DNA of 64,000 nt from positions 1 to 64,000 of the forward strand of contig CANTFL010000470.1 in the NCBI GenBank assembly GCA_947650285.1, read 5' to 3'. Under the pieces are notes generated by a model. It made no database searches. It was not told where the DNA came from and saw nothing but the letters and a program-made list of their open reading frames with translations. Made by a program: the position numbers and the translations under genes. Shown piece by piece: positions 10,638-23,340 of the stretch (its first letter is position 1; each line of letters begins with the position of its first letter). The stretch comes from Hyaloperonospora brassicae (taxonomy: Eukaryota > Oomycota > Peronosporomycetes > Peronosporales > Peronosporaceae).

Positions 10638-11323
10638 CTACCTGAGCTTGAGGAGAGGCGGGCGCAACTTTGTCTTGAAGACAGCGGACACTACATTCGT
10701 ATATAGGTTTCCAGCATTGAGTAGAGCTTGGCCTCTGACCTTATAACGTTCAATACAACCTCTGCCTTTAGCATCAGCTTGTTTCTTATGTTTGTCTAGT
10801 CTACCAGCCAGTGCGTCACGCACATGTCGTATGACATTCAATCGCGTTGCGAGAAACTCGCTCACCTGTTTGAGAACAGTAGCAGGGCTGATATCAGCAA
10901 GCCGATCGGCAACTCCTCCCCCACCAAGACCTGAACCACGCAGTGGTAGAGTTAACGGAACGCAAGGGTGTGTGAGCCAATTTACATAGAACGGAGTAAA
11001 TCCTATAAAGGCGTGAACGGCGTTGTGAAACGCAAAATCAACGACAGGGATCATCGAGCTCCAACGTTTTAGTTTATTAGCGCAAACACTGCGTAAGATG
11101 ACACCGAAAATACGATTCACTCGCTCGGTTTACAATCGGCATGCGGGTGATCCGATATGGACATGTCCAAACGGATGCCTAGCACCTTAAAGACGGGCTT
11201 CCAAAACTTCCCAGTGAAGCGAATGTCTCGGTCAGAGACAATAACCACCGGCAAACCGTGTTGTCGAAACGATCGATCGATAAAAAACGTAGCTGTACCT
11301 TCACCATCAATATTATTTGACAC
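10638..11323 (-). pseudogene. Integrase remnant of element A
   Basis: The upstream piece (11117-11323) reads HGLPVVIVSDRDIRFTGKFW and then LDMSISDHPHADC, aligning with LPRELVSDRDPRFTAEFW and MSTSDHPETDGQTE of the intact integrase. The final Glu-bearing part is damaged. The next piece (10638-11120) reads FAFHNAVHAFIGFTPFYVN, matching FAINNSVHASTQHTPFYVN, and runs to FKTKLRPP near the C-terminus. Two frames are needed, so the gene is broken. No chromodomain is visible. Confidence 0.85.
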
Positions 11324-11720
11324 ATGCCGCCAGGTGAGTCATTTCGCTCAAACGGTCAACAAAGACCACAATAACCAAATTGCCATACAAATCTTTCGGT
11401 AAATTGAACATGAAATACATGCTGATAGACGCTTAACATCCCATGGGTATAGGTGAAGTAGCTAGCGGCGCCTCCGCATTAGCTGATGATTTAGCCCTTT
11501 GACACGTTTCGCACGTACGCAAATATGTGATTACCCATTTGTAGTGTTTAGGCCACCAAATACGTTCGAATCACAGAGCCATAGGTCTTCTCACGACCGA
11601 GATGACCACACAACGCAGTATCATGTGCCTCATAGCAAATGCTGACAAATGTATATGTGAGTCTATAAACTCCTTGCTCTCAATAGAACGTAGCTGAGCT
11701 ACACAGTGTTTATCTTTGGC

Positions 11721-12104
11721 TTATGTCGTACGGATTAGGTCAGTGACTGACGACGGCAGAGTCGTGATATGAGCAAGCTCGTAGTCAGGCCTGCGCGATA
11801 AAGCATCGACCAACAAGTTTTTCTTGACTAGTTTGTACTTAGCCTCACAGTTGTACTCGGCAAAGAAAGAAAGCCAACGAGCCATTCTCTGAGAGAGATG
11901 AGGCGAACCTGAGGAAGTGCGAAGCGACGCATGATCGGATAGCTCACAAAAGATTTGCATTTGCAGATAAACTCTGAATTTGACAAGATCATACTTCACT
12001 GCAAGCAGCTCTTTGTCATCAACATAATAGGTCTTCTCTGCAGCCTTCAGCGGGCGATAACTATGCGCGACCACACGATCGTTACCATCGAAGTCAGATT
12101 GCAA
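11721..12104 (-). pseudogene. RNase H remnant of element A
   Basis: The frame reads DDKELLAVKYDLVKFRVYL and SPHLSQRMARWLSFFAEYN, then DALSRRPDYE, closely matching the intact element around 50760-51000. It represents the RT-linked RNase H and connection region. The upstream catalytic Asp segment is not in the same frame. Confidence 0.85.
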
Positions 12105-12590
12105 TGATGCAAAGCCAACGGCATATTAAAAGCGTCACAGCCGACACTAGAGGACCGCGCAGGATCCGGCCGATTCCTCAATCGGGCCTGAAGGACTCTC
12201 CTTATCAGATAAAATCATTGTATTGTGTGCAAGTCCAGCGATTTTCCATATTTTATTTATGGACGTTGTATAAATGGCCCAGCCATGTCTGCTTACTTCG
12301 TACTATTCTTGGTCAAGTAATTGGCGAGGCCAATTTACATGCGTAAGTCCTTCTGTTATAAGGAATAGTCCAATCGACTGCGGATTTGACCTAAGCGGGG
12401 TATGATCGCAATCCTTGTGTACCAATGAAACATTCAAAGAAAATGATTTTTTCCAGCATCAACGAAGCATTTTGATGCACTAGCATGCATTGTATACGTG
12501 TGCATGCACTCAATCATAAATCGCAAATGATTAATATGATTGCCTATGTCAAACCGACCATTCGATGTGCGATTATGGGAAGAAATGTCA

Positions 12591-12828
12591 TCAAAGTACG
12601 TATGTGCATAGCCTCAATGAGCTCTGAACAATTGCGTCACGAGACGATTGAATGTAGCCGGTGCATTGGACAGCCCTTATAACATAACAAGTCACTCCAA
12701 AGCATGACGCTTGGGGTGCTGACCGCACATAACAGGGTATCGCTGGCTCGCGAAAGCAATTGGTAAGTACTATCGACAAGATCAAATGCAATGAACCTGG
12801 TACATCCAATCATGACGTTCTGAATCAC
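12591..12828 (-). pseudogene. Reverse transcriptase remnant of element A
   Basis: Overlapping minus frames read FIAFDLVDSTYQLLSRASD and AVSTPSVMLW, equivalent to SSMDLMDGFYQILMRERD and AVSTPSGMLWEW of the intact RT. The following QGLSNAP segment is scrambled and the YxDD motif is lost. It sits upstream of the RNase H relic, as expected for a minus-strand pol gene. Confidence 0.7.
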
Positions 12829-13195
12829 ATCATTTGAGGAAAATGTGTTGGAGCGGGTATGGTGGCAGTATTAGCTTGTTGTAAGCATATAAAATGCGCC
12901 GCTTGTCATTCGCCTTCTTAACATAACAGGTGCGCGTAGAATGGGGACACTTAATCTCCATTACCATTCCTACCGCGCGCTTATCAAGAAAGAAGTAGTC
13001 AATGACGCCGCACTGTTACTTTGGAAAAGGCTACTGCCGTTTAATACAGTACTTGGTTCCAGAATCAGGTCAATTCAATGACGTACACCTCTATCGGGAT
13101 GTAAAACGGAAAGTGGTTCGTTAACACACCACACACTGAAGTTCCTTAGATAAATTATAGAAGGGATCCATGGTTTCGTAAGGATGTCAGATCCA

Positions 13196-13402
13196 CTACA
13201 GGAACCGAGTGCCACCTTTGTGTCCGTCAAGGACAGAATCATCCATGAGTGATGGAGAGTTCAACTCAGGGTCTAATCGATTGATCACAAGATCCGATAA
13301 GTCGCCTGACTTCAAGGCTCGACAAGACTTTCCATCGTACATTTCATTTATCTCAAACAGAACATCCAAATGATGGAAAAGCCTCAAGGCTAATACTGCC
13401 AT
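13196..13402 (-). pseudogene. Pol spacer remnant between protease and RT, element A
   Basis: A 68-residue frame contains CRALKSGDLSDLV and LNSPSLMDDSVLDGHK, which align with LRDLRSGKVKQICVLV and VLSSSSMDESVLDEKT of the intact polyprotein near 49400-49560. This shows that element A and the intact element belong to the same gypsy clade although their LTRs differ. Confidence 0.6.
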
Positions 13403-14673
13403 CTATCTGATCCAGTCCCTCAGTTGACAACGTGTATATATTCTATTACTACTATTGTCACTATGCAACGAAGATGACGCTTTGCGTTTCGAAGTTGCTG
13501 TCTGACATTTCCGTCGTGTCATTGACGAGACTTTTCACACTATTTTGGTCGGAACAGGGAATTCCCCTAGTTTATCTATAATTACAGCCCGCTCTATGCA
13601 AGATCTGATGTCTTGGCCGACATCTACTAAGGTAGTTTCTGAACTCGAAATCTTAACTTAGTGGATTTATGCATGCCACTTTACGCAAAATAGGCCAGTC
13701 TGTTCAAAGTGTCTCGACTATGGTCCATCCATGCTTACAGCATTTGGCTATCAGCTGTTACCATGAGCATCACCCAACGGAAAAGGCGACGCATCACCAT
13801 ACATAGATGAGGCTATCTCCGTTCATATGTCAATGATACGTATGTTGTCAAGCAACTCTGACAAATCAATATCCAGATCGCTAGCCAATCCAGGCAAGGG
13901 CTTGTGCCGATAGTTCTTGTGTTTCCTTGAAGAAGTCGATCGATGAGTCTCCAAATATCCGCTAGGAATCGTGCGCGTGGCTCGTAAGGACTTAGACCTT
14001 CAATTAGTTTACGTCTTCTGGAGTTCCAGCCGTCCTATTACTAAAAAGAAAACATATTCCGTGTCTAAGTCAAGGACTAAGCATCGTTCCACGCTATCGA
14101 AGGTCCATGAACTTCACGCCTATATTGATGGGAATCTTTGAAGATGTGACACACATTCCTGTCACCAGACGAACGGTGGTGGTCTCATTACCTTGCGCTT
14201 TCAGCGCCGCAGCATACGACTAGCTCCTTCCCAGGGATCAACGACGATCATAGTAACTTCATACCCCAACATCGATTAGAATTGACCAAGGTTTAGCAGC
14301 CCAATTAACGTTTGCCTTGACAATAGGCATTTCCGACTTTCAAACACGATCTGTGATATAGAGCACACAGAGCTATGTACCGCTAAGTCCTTTTTACCTC
14401 CCTGGGGTACAACAGAGCCCATTGTAATCTCAGTAGGACACCCTGCACTTACTGGGAGTTGACGTTTTACCGTGTCTTACCTATTTTTGGCTATCGGCCG
14501 GATTTCAAACCATGTGGGCTTGGCGCTGCTTGCACAATATTCATCTGGGACGCAATACTTAGGGCTTCCGCAAGAATAGCAACGACTAATAAAGCGTTGG
14601 TGTTCTGCGATTCGGAGCTCCGCTTCGTCTTCACTCTTACCCTAAACTGGGCGGAGATCCGTAGGTATACGAT

Positions 14674-14946
14674 CTAGGAGACGCTGAAGTGCTCATGGAG
14701 CTTGTTCTGGTAGAGCTCGGTTTGTAGCTCATTTCCACCCAGCTTAGCAAGCTTATAGTTGCAGTCCGCATTGATTGCGATGTCGTCGTCTCCGTCAGAT
14801 GTAGTGGGGTTGACATAGAAGACTTCAGTTTGGGAAGGTCCAGGGAAAAGTCTTTTTATGAACACCATCACATGGACTACCTCTGGGAGAGGATTGCTAT
14901 ACATAGCAGCAATGAGTGTCCACAACACTTGGACGTAGTCCAGCAA
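14674..14946 (-). pseudogene. Gag remnant of element A
   Basis: The 90-residue frame contains VHVMVFIKRLFPGPSQTEVF and INADCNYKLA, resembling the retrotransposon gag segment VFMQGLAEGPVRSHLF of the intact element near 47920-47970. A gag-leader match to 3600-3900 lies further right at about 15290-15450. The rest of gag, including the zinc knuckle, is lost. Confidence 0.55.
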
Positions 14947-15479
14947 CTAATTAGGTCTTGACGGGTACATAGGAAGCGTGATCGCACGCGATATGCCTGA
15001 TTAAATGGCACAAAAGTGCAAATAAGCTGAAGCTTATATATTTTCCTGTGGGGGAGGCGTCATCAATAGACGCACTGCCATGAGTGCCCACTCCCTCTTT
15101 CTACTAGCGATCTTGTTGATCGACACTGCTGCTCTCTGATAGTCAATTCGTATGATACCCGGCTTATGGGCGATCTCTAACTCGCGAAGTCACAGCATGA
15201 GGTTACCCTCCTCATCGCCGGAGTAGGAATTTATATCCAGCATGAATAATGAAGGATTGGGCTCATCGTTTGGCATTGACAAAAAGCGAGTGGGCATAGC
15301 CGACGCTATTTGGTGTTGAACCTATCCAGATACTTAGACTCGACGGCTGCTAGCAGCTTATCAAGCGCTACCTTTGGGTCTCAATTACTGGTACGAATTT
15401 TTCCATCCTCACAGAGGACTAATATCGCAACAGATTCAGGCGTGGGCTGAAAACACATTGGTACTACTTGTAGCGCAGC

Positions 15480-15911
15480 TGCACAGCTCCTGAAGTCAGA
15501 GGAAAACTTCAACACTCAATGAGCAAATCAATTCAGAGAACTCGACTCAGAGTGTCAACAAGCCCAAAGAGCTTACGGTCCTTCTTAAAGGGTACCAAAC
15601 GACTCAAAGACCCACAGCACAGAGTGCTCAAGATTAGCTGCCTTGTCCGAGTCGTTTGCTAGACTCTTGACAATCGCAAGACGCCTTAGGAAGGCACGTG
15701 TCTTATGGGGATCAAAAGGGAAACTGAGCTTTATTTGTTTTTATCCAAAAGAACAACTCAGAATAACGTACTTAATCTAGACACTAGGTTCTCATAAATA
15801 GCTCTTACAAGATCGTGTTTTTGGTGACTGACATACGCCAGCCCCTAACATCTGATATGGTGTTCTAACATCATCTGCTAATGGGACTTCTTCCCTGGCG
15901 TAAACCACACA
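15480..15911 (-). repeat. 5' LTR of element A
   Basis: This repeat starts TGCACAGCTCCTGAAG and ends TAAACCACACA, the mate of 8242-8672. For the minus-strand element it is the upstream LTR and abuts the leader and gag region on its left. The differences from its mate are scattered substitutions and small indels. Confidence 0.8.
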
Positions 15912-17312
15912 TGCTCTGTAACCACCGTTACAATAAACGTTTCGGCACCACGAGGGTCATGTGCTATCTCACGCTTTATTTAGGTACACGGGTCGGAATC
16001 GTCTTCTATCGAAATCGAGCTGAAGCATGTATTCGTTGATACTATTGGTCTACACTCGTGGCGATTGCTCCAGACGTTAGAGCGTATCGTCAGTTTCCAG
16101 AAACAAAAACCGTATTCGCTATGACAATCATCTAGTTGAACTATGTATATGTATGTCTTCATCCTCATTGCCGCTGAAAAGTTGGTAGTGACATCCATTT
16201 AGTGCATCACCAGTTGAACTGGTCTAGCACAATCCCGATCGACGCGATCTAGGACACTGGCGTAAAAGTCTCCTTGTGACCAATGCTGCTCTTCTGAGAT
16301 AACAGTTTGACCAATGTACCTACTTGAATTGCTCAATTTTGAAAAGCCTATTTCTGCTTGACTCGACATTTAATCGGTAGCCGTTGTCCTTTTGATGCTT
16401 GAGCATCATTACCAACAAATGTTCCTTGTTCTTCTGGAAAGAGTCGATTTCCGTGACATACGCAACCTCCTATACCACGCGTTACTGGGTTGCACCACCT
16501 CATTTGCTGTAGCGGCGAGTATCTCAATTAGTATAAACCATTTGCTGTGTAAAAGTCGTACTCGTTTCGAGCGAACGCCGACAAGTCTATTATCTTCGAT
16601 TGGCCAATTTACAGCTTTGGTTACAAACTGATGACTGCTGTTATATTATAAAAATGTATTCCGTAAGGCTTGCTACTGATCTTGCACTATTGGACTTGCG
16701 AAGGGGCGTGGATAAAATACAATAGCTCGTTGACAGCGGATGCATCAAGTCTTCGATGCATTCTTACGTCGTAGAAATAAGGTATTGACTAGAAGAGTCG
16801 ATAAGTCAAATGAAACGTAGGATCGTTGGCTCAAATCTTCAGTCAATAGATTGAAAGATATGGTGGATTACAGCACGAAGTGCTCAAGCATAACTTAAAC
16901 ACGATGTGCTTTGCTCTAATCGCAGCGAAGATACTACAGCTTCTTTTCCACATATAGGCTTTCAGCTGAACGAGCCACTTCGTTCTTAACAAGAACACGA
17001 CTCATTGAGTCTGCTTCGCTCACTGAGCCTCTAGTTATGCTGCCAGGAACTTCTACGTTTCAAAGAATCAACAGCACAAAAAGCTTTAGAGTATAGGTCT
17101 TGACAAGGCTTCATACTTGAATTGATTGAAGCCGCCTTCACAAGGAACGTGTCTCATACAGAAAGAGATTCATGACGTTCTATGAACATATAATATATAC
17201 AAGATTTCTGAGCTCGGCGATTTTATTCGAGCCAGGGAATAAGCGCCGGTTTCGGTAGATTATGTGACATGCGTCGGCAGCTACCGAGATGTTTCTGGTT
17301 TAGAGCAGTAAA
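15912..17312. other. Decayed intergenic DNA with an LTR-like segment
   Basis: No gene is supported here. At about 16945-17160 the sequence resembles the LTR-like repeat at 3955-4120 and 27355-27520 (for example AACACGACTCATTGAGTCTGC against AACACGAATCAACGAGTCTGC), so it is probably another old gypsy LTR. The small ORFs have no recognisable content. Confidence 0.5.
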
Positions 17313-17690
17313 TGTAACGGGGCTTGAATAACCCGTACTTCGCTTACACTATTCAAGGCTTTGAGGAAGCCTCAAAGCCCAAGTCTTAGGTGTTTAGTAT
17401 TCTAAACTCTATATATATTTTGTCTTTTATCATCCTGAGTACGAATGGCTCCCTTGGACTCATGGGGACCACTCAATCTACGTGCGATATCATACTGGCT
17501 AATAATAGGATCGAACACCATCAAACCAGATAGAAATATGCGACGTGCTATATCCGCTACTTCGGATGTAGCCACCCTACTTAAGTAATATGTAAACTTA
17601 ATCGAAACTACTCATGTAACGGGGTGGCGCATTACAGTAAAGGTCAATACAGGCATGCAGTAGATCCCGCGGACTACTGCATCGGTGCCT
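17313..17690 (+). mobile_element. LTR fragments of the hairpin gypsy family
   Basis: Two TGTAACGGGG starts occur at 17313 and 17615, the same terminus as the LTR at 54337. Between and after them are perfect inverted repeats: GGCTTTGAGG at 17357-17366 with its complement at 17370-17379, GTTTAG at 17392 with CTAAAC at 17402, and TGCAGTAG at 17656 with CTACTGCA at 17674. These are probably solo or partial LTRs of relatives of the element at 46750-54724. Confidence 0.55.
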
Positions 17691-17699
17691 CGATATTCG

Positions 17700-20006
17700 C
17701 TTTTAGTAAAGCTATGTGTTGACTGCCCCCCTCTTCCAAAGTTGGCAAAAGCTTTAGTATGCCAAAATATGCTCTGCTTCAGAAACAGCCTCCTAACCGT
17801 CTATAGGTAAGTAACTGAAGCATACGCTACTTATAAGAAACCAAATTCGTTTCCAGACCTTGATCCTAGCCTTCGCATCGTCTTTATAATGTTCTGGTAG
17901 CCTCTGCCACTGCTTTGACGGTATTGCGGGTCCCTTCGGTCCGCACTGATGCAAAGTCAACTATTTTCCACCAACTGAGGCTCCTGCACTACCTTCCAGT
18001 GGTCGATCAGCTTGACCCAACATTCGCGAGCTCTCTGGAATCTCCTGAAGACGTCACCTGGGTTTTTCTTGATACCGCAACACCTTGGTAGAACCCGACA
18101 ACTGATTTTTACGGGAAGGCTGGCATTATTGAAAGTAAGTTTCTTTGATGTCATTCTGTAGCGTTCCCAGACTTGATGTTACGGATAGCATTCGTGCGTT
18201 CCCAAATTCGAGGGGATGCTGCTGCGCTACTGCTTTCTACAACTGGTCCGAGATGATAACCTCTTCTAATTGCAGCAGAAGTAGCTTTAGAACCACCGCC
18301 GGACAACGTTTGAGGAGTATGGATGCGAGATCGGCAATTGTCTTTTGTAATGACATATTTTCGACATGCTCTGCTTCCCCCCTACCCCCAGGCGCAATGC
18401 CGATGGAAGGAGGTTGGCATAGAAAACAACCCCAAAAGCCGGAGACTTTCGACCTACCTTGATATTTTCACTTCCGAGCGATTTTTACTAGCATAATTCG
18501 TTATAGATAATAACAAGCAAATCCCATCGACGCATCTACTATAAGTAAGCTTGCCCTTCCGCGGAAGCCGTGATCTCTCGTCTCGTTCCTACTATATGAC
18601 ACCGTCGCACTGTCGAATAATCAAAGATGAAATCTATTGGGCGTAAGTATATCACCGGTCAATAAGCCTTCTATACAGTATTAATCCATTTCTGATACGG
18701 AACGGGCCTACCACCAGCATGATAGCCTTTGCCCATCGCCGTTTTTTTTTGGGCTGGGAATGATGAATATGCTGCTATCCAGCCGGAGACATATAGAAGA
18801 TGAACGCGATCGGACCTTTCCTGCGGATGTGTAAGTCTAAAATGGATCAAAGTCCGATTCAGTCGTTTCTGGAAGAAAAGCGGCTGTCAATGATCGTGCT
18901 GCTTTTATGCGTTACGACTCCAACTCAACTTCTCCCAAAACGGCTATTTCGCGCATAGGTAGATAATCTTAAGACTTCGATGGTGCTGGAGAAGCGCAAT
19001 GATACGATATGACTTGTTCGTTTTCATCACACAAACTACTATTGATATGTAGAAGAATAGTAGCGAACATCGTCAGCCTGTCCAATAGTATAATCAATTG
19101 CTCCCCAGCAGGCTTGAGGAGATGATTCGCATTACTGACGAATTATATTTTCGATGAATTATACACACTGGCTGACCACACACCCACCCGAGGCCATTAA
19201 TTTATATTCATTAGCGAAAAAAGATGGATAACTTATAAATTATAGGTTCTCCACGCATGAAAAACCTATCGTGAACTTGTGTGAGCCAAATAAGTGCCAT
19301 GTTTAGTCTGTTATGCTTTCACCTCAACCTCTACTGAGGCGAGCCCTAATCGTTCAGCCACTAAAGGTATAAATTGGACCCGTATTGGGTAATCAATGGC
19401 CTTCCTTGTTTTTAAGTGGTCCCACAAAAAATGTTCGTATAGGTTCTGGTCATTTAGTCCCCCATATTAAAAAGTCAAAAATCGCGGCCGTGAACGAGAT
19501 GCAGAGCAAGTGATGAAGTTGAGAATCAAAACAATGTTCTCCACACTGGTATCAATAGTGAAAGCCGGTAAATAAGCGTCGTTGAAGCTAATTAGTCCCC
19601 AACATTAAATTTCGATTGTATTGTCACCCGTTTCAACCTCATATTGTAGGTACCTCGCCGTGTCAGTCGACTGGAGTATCGTATCACTGCGATAGTGTGA
19701 CACACGGCACACATATATGAAACATATTGGCTAGATCTTTGCCGACTTAGCTGGCAGTAATTGAGCATCTTTCTGAATATATATCGTGGAGTCTATAATG
19801 AACGACGATAGCGAGTGCGTTCTGTGATACTACCCTGCACAAAAAGACCATTCTAGTCCGGTGACTTCTTAGTCATTTTTCGTAAAAGATAAACTGCTAC
19901 AAGGAAAAGAAGTGAGGAAAGCTGGAAGCCTTACAGTATGCTCGAGAAGATCAAAATTGAGTCAGACTGTTCATAGTTTACCTGAAAGGTAGATGTAGCG
20001 AAGATG
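17700..20006. other. Decayed intergenic DNA
   Basis: I see no gene, RNA or intact element. Composition is AT-rich with scattered stops in all frames. Short ORFs at 17957-18154 and 18145-18462 show no recognisable domain. It is probably old transposon sequence. Confidence 0.5.
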
Positions 20007-20430
20007 GTACGGCTCCTGAGCCAGAAAACGAATTTCTACTCAATAAGCAAATTAGTTCTTTACCAGAACACAACTTTACTTGTCAACGAGATTACAGCTC
20101 CAGGTACTTGTTCAAGCGGTCTTTAAGACACAGTAAACCGACTGCACAGTAGTCTAGGTAGTCTGTGTCTCAACAAGACTTGGCTCTTTGATGAACTGAG
20201 GCACCTTGAGAAGGCACGTGTCTCGAATCGATCAATAGGGGAACCGAACTTTATTTTCTTGTATTCCAAAAAGCACCTCATTATAACCTAGACATTAGTA
20301 ATATAATCAGTAACTTTTTAGGGATCTTGTATTTGGTTGCTGACACACGTCAGCCTCCACAACTGATATGTTTTTCCACTATCACGTATGATGGGATCTC
20401 ATCCTCAATGTGAAATAGGGATCACATGTA
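20007..20430 (-). repeat. 3' LTR-like repeat of element B
   Basis: It shares with 8242-8672 an ordered series of blocks such as GGCTCCTGAGCCAG, AAGGCACGTGTCT, GACACACGTCAGCC and CAACTGATATG. Divergence is much greater than between the two LTRs of element A, so this is an older or separate subfamily. Confidence 0.6.
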
Positions 20431-20559
20431 ACATGTCGGTTACCAACCGACGTGCAATTCCGTACACCCTCCCACATCAGACCGAGGTTGCCACGAAACG
20501 TCAATCGATCTGCTTTTTCTAAGATGATCGGCGTGCGGGCGCTTAACCTCACGGTTGTA

Positions 20560-21870
20560 CAAATCACTATACACCATGGAATTGCCGCATGACGAGTCTC
20601 CGACTCCATCTTCTCACCTCAATATCGATGAGGAGGTATACTATGGTAGCGATGCCAGTGTCCATGAGGAAGAATAGATAGAAACCAATCAAACCTATTC
20701 TAAGGCGCGGCCTCATGGACACCAAATCCGTTCGTCGGACGTGACGATGTCAACGCGCTATCGACACAGCAACATACATCTGATGCGGGGCATACCATCA
20801 TCACTAACCCGCTCGATGAGAAACAACAGCTGATTGAATAGCAGAGGAGAGTGCTCTACGCCGTTCTCAGGTCGCCAGAGCACTCGAAAGTCATTGTGGC
20901 TATGTGTTTACTCCGCTCGTCGTGCAATAACGTATATGTCAAATAGTTGGTCAGACTTTGCCGGGGAAGGCCGTCAGTCTAGAGGGTACTTCGACTATGG
21001 ACATAGCCTTTCGACGGTCACTACGCGAGTTGTACCTGGAGTCTTAGTTGACCACACAAAGTCAAATTAAGACTCACCTTGCGAGTCAATCACGTAATGC
21101 ATCGGTTCTACCGCTTAGGGGAGTGTCAATACTCTTGTTTGTAGGCGAACCACCTGAGGAAGAGGATATACGCTTGATTTGCTGGGCGTATCGAGCGCGA
21201 CACCTAAGTATCATGATGGCTCTAAGAGCAAGGTCCAGCGTGGCAGACGCTCGTCTACAACGGAATCTTTGGTGTGAATAAGCGAAGCTCAAGATCAAAG
21301 ACAAGTTGATCATTCGTTCGTGCTACGCTTCGGCCACTCTGGTAGCCGCGGATTCTGGCCAAGCGATGAGTAGCAATCCGTCCGCTTATCCACACCACTA
21401 CTGGTGGAAAACACCGTTTGTCTTACGATAACCCTGCACACGGCCCCAAACAATGTCAACGGCGTAAGGACAATATCAGTGCAGCGGGGTCTAAAATTTC
21501 CACGAGTTCTCTGAGTCAGGGTGCCCACGTCACGTCACCAAGTATTTGTTCTTTCCACTGCAACAACATCGCTTGCGTAAACTCTACACACCGAAATTGC
21601 GGTTCCCTTGCTTATCGTGCACAACCGGAGAGGTCCGAATCATCGGAGGCAATCCATGCCGGTTCGCGCTGAATATTTGAAGACTTGGAGTATGAGGTGC
21701 AGCGTCTTCGCGATCGTGTGGAACGCCTCGTATCAACGGAGAATCCGCTACTAGCTTTGGATCACGGCCAACCTCATTTGGAGAGGCAGCTCAATATCCT
21801 GATGCATAACCAAGCAATTTGTAGCACAGCCACCTTCGGCGGTGCAAGCGTCTCAAGATACATAAGGTGA
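20560..21870 (+). pseudogene. Antisense ORF of element B (broken)
   Basis: This is the counterpart of 8800-10549 in element A. Near 20600-20680 it reads IDEEVYYGSDASVHEEE, matching FDGEVDYGSDTSVHNEE of A. Near 21140-21280 it reads PPEEEDIRLICWAYRARHL and MALRARSSVADA, matching DLPEEGDN, FICWTYRKQH and MTALRASVDVADV. The end at 21685-21870 reads YEVQRLRDRVERLV, a coiled-coil-like segment. Several stops and frameshifts break it. It ends 15 bp from the end of the integrase frame on the other strand. Confidence 0.6.
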
Positions 21871-21885
21871 GGATCATATTGCGGC

Positions 21886-22421
21886 TTAAGTAAAGGAAAC
21901 GTATAACACGGGGTGTCTGCGCAACTTGCGCGGAAGGTTGAGCATGTAAGTGAGTCCCTTACTGGTCACGACCGTGAAATGCCCGATGAAGTGTGAACGC
22001 AATTTTGTCTTGAAGACGGTAGGCACTACATTCGAAGGTGCATTTTCAGCATTGAGTGATACTTCTTCTCTTACCGCATGACTTGAAATACAACCTTTGC
22101 CTATATCATCTGCTTGTTCCTTTTGTTTGTCCTGACGTTCAGCCATTTCGTCAAGCACATGTCGTAGGCCCCTTACTCGTGTTGCGGAAAACGCGCTAAC
22201 TTGTTTTGAACAGTGATTGGGATGCTATCAGCAAGCCTATCGACCATCTTTCCCTCGCTAAGCCTAGAGCCACGGTAGGGTAGCGTAAACGGAACGCGAG
22301 GGATGTGAGGCCGCTCACATAAATTGAAGTGAAGCCGGTAGAGGCCCGAATAGCGTACATATTTGACGCCAAATTGACCACAAGGAGCATAATGCTCCAT
22401 CGCTACGGCGTATAAGCGCAT
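21886..22421 (-). pseudogene. Integrase C-terminal remnant of element B
   Basis: Overlapping minus frames read KQKEQADDIGKG and then FKTKLRSHFIGHFTV and LPRKLRRHPVLYVS. These match the intact element region LLPKYIGPFRVL and LPRRMRTHPTFYVGRL near 52490-52610. The frame stops at 21886 without a chromodomain. Upstream integrase core sequence (22440-22950) is decayed. Confidence 0.8.
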
Positions 22422-23189
22422 ATACTGCGTAAAATATTACCGATGACGCGAGTCGATAGATCGGTATGGATATAACCCGGTATGAATATTAATCTGTTGA
22501 TGATATGCTGTGACCATGTTTAATCGATTGCTCAACACATAAAAGGTAGACTTCTTATAACGATCCTTGCAGCCAGTATTTCATACAAGATAGTTGTCAC
22601 ATGCATCTCATGTAAACCAAACACGCGATAATGAGATGAACATTTTTGATGTGCCTTCGCAACAAAGTATACAATTTTCGTGTCACCATCCAAGTCTGTC
22701 GGCAGTCCAAATTAAAATCTATACATATGTACTAGCAACACCTTGAGGGTACGGTTAGAGTGGCTATTGGCGCCGATTTGCTTGCTGAGGGTTTAATCTG
22801 TCGACACGATGCACTCTCACGCACGTATGTGCTCATTTACTTTATAAGTTATAGGTTATGAATAACACCGGCTCACTGAAGTATAGGTCTTCTCTTGATC
22901 GAGATGACTACTCAAAGCCGTATCATACTTTTAATGGAGGGTTCGATACTTTAGCTCTGCATTATGAGGCATAACGATACGGGTAATACTCTTAAATCCG
23001 TGCAGTAGCCTTTCAGGCCTGATCGATAGAGTATCGATGTAGTCTCGCATGCAAACGTGCTGACGACTGAATATATGAGTCTATGAACTATTTTGTCCCA
23101 AGAGCACAAAGCAAAGCCAAACGATGATTATAGCGGGTATACGCCGCATGCATCGTGTCAAAATAGAAAGCGACAGAGTTTGTACATAA

Positions 23190-23340
23190 AGCTCATGGTC
23201 AATCCTGCGAGACAGCAAACCGGCTAAAGCATATATCTTTCAGGGATTGTTCTTCATCTCGAAATTTGATTCGGCAAAGAATGCAGCCCAACGAGCCACA
23301 ATCTGACAAAGATGAGGCGACTGCAACGAAGTGATCAATG
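23190..23340 (-). pseudogene. RNase H remnant of element B
   Basis: The minus strand reads SPHLCQIVARWAAFFAESNFE followed by a decayed DALSRR-like segment, equivalent to SPHLSQRMARWLSFFAEYNFS of the intact pol. It lies just left of the duplication edge at 23380, so it has no counterpart in the visible part of copy 1. Confidence 0.7.

Larger units (their letters stand above)
8242..15911 (-). mobile_element. Decayed full-length Ty3/gypsy element A
   Basis: Two direct repeats of about 431 bp (8242-8672 and 15480-15911), about 95 percent alike, flank minus-strand gypsy coding relics in the expected order from right to left: gag (14674-14946), the protease-RT spacer (13196-13402), RT (12591-12828), RNase H (11721-12104) and integrase (10638-11323). 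Both repeats start TG and end CA. I could not find a matching target duplication. On the opposite strand between the integrase end and the left LTR is a separate antisense ORF. Frames are broken throughout, so the element is dead. Confidence 0.85.
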
